Assembly (NCBI GenBank): GCA_964562015.1
Contig: CAZLRH010000045.1
Location: 1 to 13,621, forward strand
Source: CAZLRH01 sp964562015
GTDB lineage: Bacteria; Verrucomicrobiota; Verrucomicrobiia; Opitutales; JABDGR01
Length of the DNA: 13,621 nucleotides
Direction: 5' to 3'
The translations under genes and the position numbers were made by a program. Below are positions 6,565-12,446 of the stretch, one piece after another (within the stretch, counting starts at the first letter, position 1; each line of letters starts with the position of its first letter). The notes beneath the pieces were generated by a model. It was not told where the DNA came from and did not search any database. It saw nothing but the letters and a program-made list of their open reading frames with translations.

Positions 6565-8280
6565 ATGCTCCAACGCTCACCTATGACCTATTTTAGAAAA
6601 GCCGCGAATGCGTTCCTTCATTCTTTGCGGCGAGTTTTGTTTTTACTCATTGCGTTTGTTGCCGGGGTTTCCCTGGCACGCGCCCGGGGCCTGCCGACGC
6701 GGTACGATTTGCGCGAGCAGGATTTGGTTCCGCCCGTCATGAATCAAGGCATGCTGGGTACTTGCTGGGCTTTTTCCAATACGCTTTGTCTGGAAAGCAG
6801 CATTCTTCGCCGTGGCTTGGTGGCCTCGCCGACGGATCCGCGCCTGGACTTGTCCGTCTGGCACTTGGCGACTGCGAACGGCATGGATTCCGATCTCTCT
6901 CCGCCCTACGACAACTGGGGTGGCATCACCGAGGTGGCCGTCGCCACTTGGACGCGGGGACAGGGAGTCTGGCATGTACCGGATTTTTCCCTGGCCGCGG
7001 GTGGCGGACCCGTGTTGACGGCCACCAACCCCAAGAATGCTTATCCGCTCAAGGCCGTGGAGGAGGACCAGAAACTTCGCCCCTATGTCCCGCCGGCCAA
7101 TCAGACTTTGGCCCCTTTCCGTCTGACCCAGGCGATCATTCTGAAAATTGCCCAGTACAAAGAACCCGTCAGCCCGGAGTTTCGCGATCAAGTCAAACAA
7201 CTCCTCCTGGACAACGGCGCGATTTCGACGGCGATGTTTGCGGGCAATGAAACCCCCGGGTTTGAATTTCCTGATTTTTATGACCGGGGTAATTTCACTT
7301 ATCGCTGCGATGTGCCCTCGAATGAGGAATTGGCCAATCATGCGGTATCCCTCATCGGCTGGGATGACGACAAGGTCGTGACGGTGAAGGGGGTCAGTTC
7401 CACCGGCGCGTGGCTCATTCAGAATAGTTGGGGCGAAGGTTTCGGCGACCACGGCTGCTTTTGGATCGCCTACGACGACATCCAGGCACTGAAGGACAAT
7501 ACGGCCTACGGGGCGGCGCGTCGGGGGAATATCTCCGCCGTGGTGATGGAGAACCAAATCTTTGCCCCCACTGAAAATCTTGGGCCGCCCTCCCATCGCA
7601 CGATCATGGCGGCTGAAAAGCTGACCAGCACCGGGACTGGCCGGCTCGCGGCGCTCGGCCTCTGGTCGCAAAATGCGGAAACCCATGTCGGCATCTCCAT
7701 CTATTCTTCTTGGACCGTAGAGGGTCCTTCCGGCCTCTTGCTGGCGGCGGGCAACTACACCATCAATCATGTCGGCTACGAGGAAATTACCCTGCCGCGC
7801 GCGCTGGCCTTGCCGGCGGGCAAGACGGTTTACGTCGTCTTCGATTTTGGCCACGATCTCGATCCCGTATCGATTGATACGGACTCCAATGAGGTGTTCG
7901 ACCAAGGTCCCCTCGGGGTCTCCTGGTATTCCATCGACGACGGTCAATCCTGGAAGGATCTGGCCCGCCGTCAGGAACACGCCGGAATCTTTTTTCTCAA
8001 AGGCTTGGTGGAATTGAGTCCTCCGACCATTTCCCTGCAACCCAAGAGCCAGGCGGTCAAAGCCTCCACGCGGGTGTCATTCCTGGTGAAGGCAACCGGG
8101 CCCGGCCCCTTGAGTTATCAGTGGAAAAAAGACGGGGTCAACTTGCCCGGCCAAACCAAGGCCGCGTTGGTCCTCTATGGGGTGACAAAAAACGCCGCCG
8201 GCTCCTATCGCGTTCTGGTGCGCAACCAACAGGGCCAGGTTCTCAGCGCCATCGCCAAATTGAAAGTGCGAGTGAGGTAA
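6565..8280 (+). CDS. secreted papain-like (C1) cysteine peptidase with lectin-like and Ig-like C-terminal regions
   Basis: A Sec signal peptide is visible: a basic start, a hydrophobic run RVLFLLIAFVAGVSLA (residues 23-38) and ARA/RG as a likely cleavage site near 41. The mature protein begins with the C1 core LPTRYDLRE. Catalytic residues are Gln61 and Cys67 in NQGMLGTCWAFS, His259 in NHAVSLIGWDD, and Asn287 in LIQNSWGEGFGDHGCFWIAYDD. No inhibitory propeptide is apparent, because the active site starts only about 20 residues after the signal. Residues about 330-485 resemble the lectin-like domain that follows the protease core in some bacterial and archaeal C1 peptidases. Residues about 486-571 (PPTISLQPKSQAV...LSYQWKKDG...AGSYRVLVRN) are an Ig-like module. 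The likely location is the cell surface, periplasm or outside the cell. An in-frame ATG at 6583 is an equally possible start and also leaves a complete signal peptide. It is a single gene, divergent from rsmI and convergent with the lipoprotein. Confidence 0.9.
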   Translation: MLQRSPMTYFRKAANAFLHSLRRVLFLLIAFVAGVSLARARGLPTRYDLREQDLVPPVMNQGMLGTCWAFSNTLCLESSILRRGLVASPTDPRLDLSVWHLATANGMDSDLSPPYDNWGGITEVAVATWTRGQGVWHVPDFSLAAGGGPVLTATNPKNAYPLKAVEEDQKLRPYVPPANQTLAPFRLTQAIILKIAQYKEPVSPEFRDQVKQLLLDNGAISTAMFAGNETPGFEFPDFYDRGNFTYRCDVPSNEELANHAVSLIGWDDDKVVTVKGVSSTGAWLIQNSWGEGFGDHGCFWIAYDDIQALKDNTAYGAARRGNISAVVMENQIFAPTENLGPPSHRTIMAAEKLTSTGTGRLAALGLWSQNAETHVGISIYSSWTVEGPSGLLLAAGNYTINHVGYEEITLPRALALPAGKTVYVVFDFGHDLDPVSIDTDSNEVFDQGPLGVSWYSIDDGQSWKDLARRQEHAGIFFLKGLVELSPPTISLQPKSQAVKASTRVSFLVKATGPGPLSYQWKKDGVNLPGQTKAALVLYGVTKNAAGSYRVLVRNQQGQVLSAIAKLKVRVR

Positions 8281-8283
8281 GGC

Positions 8284-8302
8284 GCGTTTGCGGGTGAAAC
8301 GC
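8284..8302. terminator. weak stem-loop between convergent genes
   Basis: GCGTTT (8284-8289) and AAACGC (8297-8302) form a perfect 6-bp stem with a 7-nt loop, just after the C1 peptidase stop at 8280 and before the lipoprotein stop at 8328. The position suits a bidirectional transcript end. There is no T-run on either side, so confidence is low. Confidence 0.22.
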
Positions 8303-8327
8303 ACCTGTGAATCTCGGACAGCCTCCT

Positions 8328-8501
8328 CTAATACTTCGGCGCCTGGGTGCCCATGCCGGGCATGCCGCCTTCCCAACTAGCGGGACGGCCCCAGGGCAGG
8401 GGAGAGTTCTGGCTGGCCGTCGCATCGTCCGCGCAACCGGCGAACAATGCGGCGAGCGCGGAAAACGCGAGGAACAGGATGGCTTTGCCAAGGCGGGACA
8501 T
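8328..8501 (-). CDS. small (57-residue) predicted lipoprotein
   Basis: I translated this short gene directly. The protein begins MSRLGKAILFLAFSALAALF, then AGC, then a short polar tail. Residues 1-23 are a classic lipoprotein signal: Arg and Lys near the start, a hydrophobic run (residues 8-20) and the lipobox LFAGC with Cys23 as the lipidated residue. Asp at +3 and +4 suggests no simple membrane-sorting rule. The 34-residue tail includes SPLPWGRPASWEGG (33-46) and MPGMG (47-51), a Trp/Pro/Gly-rich peptide with no known domain that I can name. It follows the coiled-coil protein gene by 59 bp on the same strand, most of it an AT-rich repeat. A complete signal, an exact lipobox and a stop after 57 codons make it more than a chance frame. 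Function unknown. Confidence 0.72.
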   Translation of the reverse strand: MSRLGKAILFLAFSALAALFAGCADDATASQNSPLPWGRPASWEGGMPGMGTQAPKY

Positions 8502-8505
8502 GGGG

Positions 8506-8549
8506 AAATAATTTAAAATTTAAAATTAAAGATTCAAAACTAAAAATTC
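8506..8549. repeat. AT-rich repeat tract before the lipoprotein gene
   Basis: This 44-bp stretch contains only four G or C bases in otherwise GC-rich DNA. TTTAAAA occurs twice in tandem (8512-8518 and 8519-8525), followed by TTAAAG, ATTCAAAAC and TAAAAATTC. It ends four bases before the lipoprotein start codon (read on the minus strand) and lies between two genes of the same strand. It may be a dispersed intergenic repeat, and it could also supply a promoter for the lipoprotein gene; no single -35/-10 pair stands out. Confidence 0.6.
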
Positions 8550-8560
8550 GACGGCACGGT

Positions 8561-9361
8561 TCATTTTAGCCTCACCAATTCCACCGTATCGCCCTTGGCG
8601 AGGCTTTTGAGGCTGCTGCCCTGGGCGGCGACCCCGACGACCAAATCGGCCTGCGCATCCGTAACCAGAAAAGTGCCCACGAGGTTCCCCGCTTTTTTTA
8701 CGGCCAGTTGGCTGTTGTTTTCCAGGCCGCTTTTGGTGCCGGCACCGAAGACAATCAGGCCGCTCTTCGGGTCCGTTTCCAGCACCTTGGCTGAAACCGG
8801 CGCGACCATTGCGGCTGCGGGGGTAGAGGCCGCCGTGCCCGTGGCAGGCGTACTCGGCATTCCGGCGGCCGCGAGGCTGTCGGCGACGACGGTCGAGGTC
8901 CGGCTGGCGCCACTGACCAGGGTGTCAAGTTTGCCCTGGAGACTTTTCTTATCCTGTTCGAGGCCGGCGATTTTCTGCTGCAAGGCATCGTAGTCCGCCT
9001 GGCGTTGGTTCGAGGCGGAAAGCTTGCCGTTCAAATCCGCGATTTGGACGGCGCGGTCGGCGGCCTCCTTCTTGGCGGCGGTGGTTTCGTCGTTGGCCTT
9101 GGTGACCTTGGTTGCGGCATCCTTCAAGGCCGTGGCGTCCTGCTCGGTCTTCTGTTTCAGGGCGTCAATTTGCTTTTCCAAATCATCGATTTTCGCCTGG
9201 GCCTCGGTGGTGTCCTTCTTCGCCTGGGCGAGTTGGCCGATCAGGTTGGCATTATGACGGCTCAAGTCCGTCATCTTGAGGTTGGTCTGGTAATAAAAGA
9301 AACCGGCGGTCAGGGCGCTGACAATGGCAATAAGGCGCAAGACATGCGCAACGGCGTTCAT
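8561..9361 (-). CDS. membrane-anchored coiled-coil protein of unknown function
   Basis: The 266-residue protein has an N-terminal membrane segment (residues about 7-24, VLRLIAIVSALTAGFFYY) that reads as an uncleaved anchor or signal. A long coiled coil follows (about 31-150), with leucine/alanine-rich heptads and many Lys, Asp, Glu and Gln residues. Next is a linker rich in Ala, Thr, Ser and Pro (155-190). The end is a compact predominantly beta-type domain (about 191-266: KVLETDPKSGLIVFGAG...GLENNSQLAVKKAGNLVGTFLVTDAQADLVVGVAA...LAKGDTVELV). That pattern suggests a small beta-barrel facing the periplasm, but I cannot name the family. The gene lies 45 bp after pgi and 59 bp before the small lipoprotein on the same strand. 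The lipoprotein may be its partner in the envelope, which is inference only. Confidence 0.82.
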   Translation of the reverse strand: MNAVAHVLRLIAIVSALTAGFFYYQTNLKMTDLSRHNANLIGQLAQAKKDTTEAQAKIDDLEKQIDALKQKTEQDATALKDAATKVTKANDETTAAKKEAADRAVQIADLNGKLSASNQRQADYDALQQKIAGLEQDKKSLQGKLDTLVSGASRTSTVVADSLAAAGMPSTPATGTAASTPAAAMVAPVSAKVLETDPKSGLIVFGAGTKSGLENNSQLAVKKAGNLVGTFLVTDAQADLVVGVAAQGSSLKSLAKGDTVELVRLK

Positions 9362-9406
9362 GGATTTGGGGAAGGGGGTAAGCAGCCAGGCCGACCCATG
9401 CCGGTG

Positions 9407-10990
9407 CTATTTCGCCTGAAAACTGTACGCATGACCGGCGATGGCAGGCGCCGGAACTCTGCGGATTCCTTTATCCGCATTGGCCGCCATATGCTCCAAT
9501 AACTTAAAGATTATTTCGGTCTGCGCTTCAAGCTTCAATTTGCCCGCCAACTGCCCGGCGGTGAAGGCCTGGCCCGGCGCGGCCCGCAGGGTTTGGAGGA
9601 TTTGCTGCTTGAGGGCGAGGATGGACGCCGCGGCCTTTTTGCCGGCTTCGACGCCCGGCTGGTGGTAGGCGTTGATGCCCACGAGGCTGCCGTAGAAACC
9701 CACCGCACGCTCGAACAGCGCGATGACCTTGCCGATGGTCGCGGCCGAAGCGTCGGCCAGCGTGATGGTGATGGACTGCCGGCCTTTTTCAAACAAGGCA
9801 TCGCGGGTGCCCAGAAGAAAGCCCTGCAGGTAGTCGCCTGCGGTGGTGTCGGGCTCGATCTGGGTGGACGGGCCTTCGCGGTCCTTGAGCACCTCAATGA
9901 AGACGATGTAGAAATTCGCCACCCCGTCGCGCAATTGTTGGACGTAGGCATGCTGGTCGGTGGAGCCCTTGTTGCCGTAAACGGAAATGCCCTGGTTGAC
10001 AGTCTTGCCCTTGAGATCCTTTTCCTTGCCGAGCGATTCCATCACGAGCTGCTGGAGGTAGCGGGAAAGCAGGAGCAGGCGATCCTTGTAGGGCAGGATG
10101 ACCATGTCCTTCGCGCCGCGGCCATCCGTAAGGAAGTACCAGGCCAGCGCCATGAGCGCCGCGGGATTTTTTTCCAAGGGGCGCACGCGGGTGACGGCGT
10201 CCATGGCCTTCGCCCCGGCGAGAAGCGCGCGGATGTCGATGCCTTGCAACGCGGCGGGCAAGAGGCCCACCGGGCCGAGTTCGGAAGTGCGGCCACCCAC
10301 CCAATCCCACATCGGGAAACGGGCGAGAAAGCCCTCTTTTATGGCATGTTGGTCGAGATGGCTGCCATCGCCCGTGGTGACGACCGCGTGGCTGGCGAAA
10401 CGCAGGCCGGCCTTCGTATAGGCGGCCTCGGCTTCCACCATGCCGTTGCGCGGCTCGGGCGTGCCGCCGGATTTTGAGGTGACAATCGTCAGCGTGCGAC
10501 CCAACTGGCCTTCGAGCTGGCGGAACACGAGGTCGATACCGTCGGGGTCGGTGTTATCGATGAAGAAAATGTGGAGCTTGTCCCGGCCGGGCTGGGAGAG
10601 CGCGTGGGCGACAAATTCCGGGCCGAGGGCCGAGCCGCCGATGCCGATGCAGAGCAGATTTTGAAACGGCCCGGCGGAACCCTTGATTTCGCCGCGGTGC
10701 ACCTTGCCCGCAAAGTCCTCGATGCGCTTGATGGTCGCTTCGACCTCCTGGCCGATGGCCGGCTCGGGCGCGAGGCCGGGATCGCGCAACCAGTAGTGGC
10801 CGACCATGCGGTTCTCATCGGGATTGGCGATGGCGCCCTTTTCAAGGGCATCCATCGAGTCAAACGCCGCGGTCATCGGGCCGCGCAGCCGGTCGAGGAA
10901 ATCGTCCGGGAAAGAGACCCGGCTGACGTCCACGGCCACGCCGAGTTGTTCAAAAGGCAGATAGAACTTTTGGAAGCGGTCCCAGCTCAT
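9407..10990 (-). CDS. pgi: glucose-6-phosphate isomerase with an extra C-terminal winged-helix-like region
   Basis: The enzyme interconverts glucose-6-phosphate and fructose-6-phosphate in glycolysis and gluconeogenesis. In the 527-residue protein the sugar-isomerase signatures are clear: CIGIGGSALGPEF (114-126), TSKSGGTPEPRNGM (171-184), VGGRTSELGPVGLLP (231-245), the QQLVMESLGK segment with Glu318 as the expected base, YGNKGSTDQHAYVQQLRDG (338-356; His347), and YHQPGVEAGK with Lys451. The usual fold ends soon after this lysine. Here about 65 more residues follow (463-527), including ILQTLRAAPGQAFTAGQLA and EIIFKLLEHMAAN, which look like a small winged-helix domain. I chose the ATG at 10990 (MSWDRFQKFYLPF); a TTG at 11029 would only add 13 unconserved residues. 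It is the first gene of a three-gene minus-strand group, preceded by the repeat-rich spacer. Confidence 0.95.
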   Translation of the reverse strand: MSWDRFQKFYLPFEQLGVAVDVSRVSFPDDFLDRLRGPMTAAFDSMDALEKGAIANPDENRMVGHYWLRDPGLAPEPAIGQEVEATIKRIEDFAGKVHRGEIKGSAGPFQNLLCIGIGGSALGPEFVAHALSQPGRDKLHIFFIDNTDPDGIDLVFRQLEGQLGRTLTIVTSKSGGTPEPRNGMVEAEAAYTKAGLRFASHAVVTTGDGSHLDQHAIKEGFLARFPMWDWVGGRTSELGPVGLLPAALQGIDIRALLAGAKAMDAVTRVRPLEKNPAALMALAWYFLTDGRGAKDMVILPYKDRLLLLSRYLQQLVMESLGKEKDLKGKTVNQGISVYGNKGSTDQHAYVQQLRDGVANFYIVFIEVLKDREGPSTQIEPDTTAGDYLQGFLLGTRDALFEKGRQSITITLADASAATIGKVIALFERAVGFYGSLVGINAYHQPGVEAGKKAAASILALKQQILQTLRAAPGQAFTAGQLAGKLKLEAQTEIIFKLLEHMAANADKGIRRVPAPAIAGHAYSFQAK

Positions 10991-11068
10991 AGTGGGCAAA
11001 AGTGTGCGGAGGAGCTCCCCAAAGAACAAGCCAAGAAAAGTGAGGATTGAGAAACAAGTGACAAAGAA

Positions 11069-11112
11069 GCAGAGGGACCGGGGACTGAGGAGCAGAGGGA
11101 CAAAGGGACAAA
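11069..11112 (+). repeat. short direct repeats (GCAGAGGGAC and GGGACAAA)
   Basis: GCAGAGGGAC occurs at 11069-11078 and again at 11092-11101. GGGACAAA is tandemly duplicated at 11097-11104 and 11105-11112. The run is strongly purine-rich on the plus strand and forms the left flank of the larger inverted structure. It lies 80-120 bp upstream of the pgi start codon. Confidence 0.65.
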
Positions 11113-11440
11113 GAACCGGATTTTTACCACGAAGGACACGAAGAGAGCGAAGACCGGAAAAAGGCTAAGGAATTGAACCACGGAGAAGCGCACGAACAAA
11201 ACGGCTGAAGGAACGCCCGGCATTCCAGATTCAATATTGAACATTCAATATTCAATAAGGGGCTCCCTTTGCGCACTCTATTTCCTCGGTGCCCTCTGGG
11301 TCTTTTCTACAAAGCAAATTTCGGTCTTGTCCGGTCTTCGTGTCCTTCGTGGTAAGAATCTCTTTCTGGGCTCTGTGCTCTCTGCGTCTCTGTGGTCAAT
11401 CTTTCAGTTTCCCTTTGTGCCACTGCAACTTTTGTCCCTC
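11095..11440. repeat. quasi-palindromic composite of dispersed intergenic repeats
   Basis: The core of the gene-free stretch 10991-11451 has an inverted layout. Outer arms GAGGGACAAA (11095-11104) and TTTGTCCCTC (11431-11440) match over 10 bp. Inner arms of 21 bp at 11124-11144 and 11335-11355 match perfectly; the left arm reads TTACCACGAAGGACACGAAG plus one base. A further GAAGACCGGA (11149-11158) matches TCCGGTCTTC (11330-11339) inverted. Related units are ACCACGGAGA (11177-11186) and, on the minus strand, CCACAGAGACGCAGAG (11395-11380). The left half is purine-rich and the right half pyrimidine-rich. Such CACGAAG/CACAGAG tracts recur between genes in many environmental bacteria. Open frames inside it have no coding character. 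Confidence 0.75.
11229..11257. repeat. AT-rich palindromic centre with ATTCAATATT repeats
   Basis: ATTCAATATT occurs at 11229-11238 and 11243-11252, with a partial third copy ATTCAATA at 11250-11257. TTCAATATTGAA (11230-11241) is a perfect 12-bp palindrome. It sits near the centre of the larger inverted structure. It resembles the AT-rich dispersed repeats found between genes in related genomes, and may be a protein-binding or recombination site; nothing in the sequence decides between these. Confidence 0.65.
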
Positions 11441-11451
11441 GGCTTCGCCTC

Positions 11452-12150
11452 TTACCCCGCCAGTTTCCGCCAGGCGGTCTTGAGCGACACAGATTGGGAG
11501 CGCAGGCGCAGGTCGCGGAGGTTGGGGGCGATGCGGTTGCGTTGCCAGAGGACGATGTCGGGATTGGTGGCAAACGCGGGGTCAAACACGACCGGAGGCA
11601 CAGCCACGGCGGGTTCGACGAGAGTTAAACTGCATTCGGGCTGGGCGGCGGCGTCGCGATAGGCATTAAGCGCGTGGGTGACCCGTTCCTCGGGCTTGGC
11701 GGTGAGGTAGAGGTCGATCGCGTGAAAGCACAGGCCGCCGGGTTTGAGGATGCGGGCCATGTCGCGGAAAGCATACGGGAGCTTGGCCTTCGGGATGTGT
11801 TCGAGGACGGAGATGGAAAAGACGATGTCGAAGTGATTATCGGGCAGGGCAGGGGAGAATTCGCCCAAATAGACCGGCACCACCCTGATTTTCCGCAGGA
11901 AGGGGATGGACGTGGGCCCGCGACCCTGGCCCTCGAATTTGTCGAGGTTCCAGCATTCGTTGTCGGCGGCGATGGCCTTGAGCACCCGGGAGTCGCCGCC
12001 GCCGACTTCGGCGATTTTCAACCCGCGCGGCTGGCCGAGCAGGGAGCGGGCGAAACCGTCCTGAATGCCCTTGAGGGAAGGATTGGCGGGGTCGGCCAGG
12101 CCGAGGTCGAGCCAGCGCCAATAGTCTTCCTTGGTGATGAAGGCGAACAT
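11452..12150 (-). CDS. class I SAM-dependent methyltransferase (type 11-like), 5' side at assembly gap
   Basis: A SAM-binding Rossmann core is visible in the 232 residues: motif I KIAEVGGGDSRVLKAI (45-60), an acidic motif II position near NLDKFEG (68-74), the post-core FDIVFSISVLEHIPK (107-121) and ILKPGGLCFHAIDLYL (134-149). These match small-molecule or glycan methyltransferases of the Methyltransf_11 group; the acceptor is unknown. The C-terminal region (about 170-232) is not recognised. The ATG at 12150 is the first start on the right, but only six bases separate it from the run of Ns, and the frame stays open (Cys-Pro-Met) into the gap. The true start, and any co-transcribed neighbour, may be hidden there. 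Downstream, the transcript runs into the repeat-rich spacer before pgi. Confidence 0.78.
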   Translation of the reverse strand: MFAFITKEDYWRWLDLGLADPANPSLKGIQDGFARSLLGQPRGLKIAEVGGGDSRVLKAIAADNECWNLDKFEGQGRGPTSIPFLRKIRVVPVYLGEFSPALPDNHFDIVFSISVLEHIPKAKLPYAFRDMARILKPGGLCFHAIDLYLTAKPEERVTHALNAYRDAAAQPECSLTLVEPAVAVPPVVFDPAFATNPDIVLWQRNRIAPNLRDLRLRSQSVSLKTAWRKLAG

Positions 12151-12156
12151 GGGGCA

Positions 12157-12256
12157 NNNNNNNNNNNNNNNNNNNNNNNNNNNNNNNNNNNNNNNNNNNN
12201 NNNNNNNNNNNNNNNNNNNNNNNNNNNNNNNNNNNNNNNNNNNNNNNNNNNNNNNN
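12157..12256. other. assembly gap (100 Ns)
   Basis: Exactly 100 Ns, the conventional length for a scaffold gap of unknown size. The distance between the methyltransferase and pyruvate carboxylase genes, and whether another gene lies between them, cannot be known from this window. Frames crossing the Ns are meaningless. Confidence 0.98.
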
Positions 12257-12257
12257 C

Positions 12258-12302
12258 CATGGCAAAGGGCATGGCGGCGGGGGCGGCAAGGCTAAAGGAT
12301 AA
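12258..12302 (+). CDS. possible C-terminal tail of a gene hidden in the gap
   Basis: In one plus-strand frame the first bases after the gap read HGKGHGGGGGKAKG and then TAA (12300-12302). This Gly/His/Lys-rich low-complexity peptide looks like the end of a protein, and such repetitive GC-rich DNA would explain why the assembly broke here. A stem-loop with a T-run starts in the stop codon. Only 14 codons are visible, another frame from the ATG at 12259 also stays open to 12330, and the bases before the gap belong to a minus-strand gene, so this is a suggestion rather than a gene call. Confidence 0.2.
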   Translation, partial: HGKGHGGGGGKAKG

Positions 12303-12315
12303 ACCACGGGTTTTT
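12301..12315 (+). terminator. weak terminator-like hairpin after the gap
   Basis: AAACC (12301-12305) pairs with GGTTT (12309-12313) across a 3-nt loop, and the Ts continue to 12315. The stem is short and AT-containing. It would terminate a plus-strand transcript coming out of the gap, just before the pyruvate carboxylase leader. Confidence 0.25.
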
Positions 12316-12386
12316 CGCACGCAGGATTGACGGAATGGCCCGGAACGTGAAAGGCTGGCGTGCGGCTTGCTGCGTCTTGCCGAATC

Positions 12387-12401
12387 GGCCGGCGTCCGGC
12401 C
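12387..12401 (+). promoter_or_regulatory. GC hairpin in the pyruvate carboxylase leader
   Basis: GGCCGG (12387-12392) and CCGGCC (12396-12401) form a perfect 6-bp all-GC stem with loop CGT, 45 bp before the pyc start. There is no T-run, so it is not an intrinsic terminator; it could be a leader structure, an operator-like inverted repeat or chance in GC-rich DNA. The rest of 12317-12446 is pyrimidine-rich near the start codon, with no clear -35/-10 pair. Confidence 0.3.
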
Positions 12402-12446
12402 TGCTCCTCCTCCCTCAAATCGCCCGCTCCCGCCCCTTTTTATTCG

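Noticed and set aside
6643..8040. 465-codon open frame on the minus strand opposite the C1 peptidase
   Set aside because: It is very long, but the plus-strand frame has a signal peptide, a full catalytic set and an Ig-like domain. The antisense product is Arg/Gly/His-rich without recognisable structure.
9593..10477. 294-codon open frame on the plus strand opposite pgi
   Set aside because: It is antisense to unmistakable glucose-6-phosphate isomerase motifs and carries no domain.
11069..11440. possible CRISPR array in the repeat-rich spacer
   Set aside because: The repeats are short, imperfect, partly inverted and unevenly spaced, with no cas genes nearby.
11237..11662. 141-codon open frame on the plus strand starting in the repeat spacer
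   Set aside because: Its first part is a translation of the CACGAAG/CACAGAG repeats (FST..LSGLRVLRGKN style) and the rest is antisense to the methyltransferase.
11674..12330. plus-strand open frame running through the Ns
   Set aside because: It is antisense to the methyltransferase on the left and depends on the frame across a gap of unknown length.
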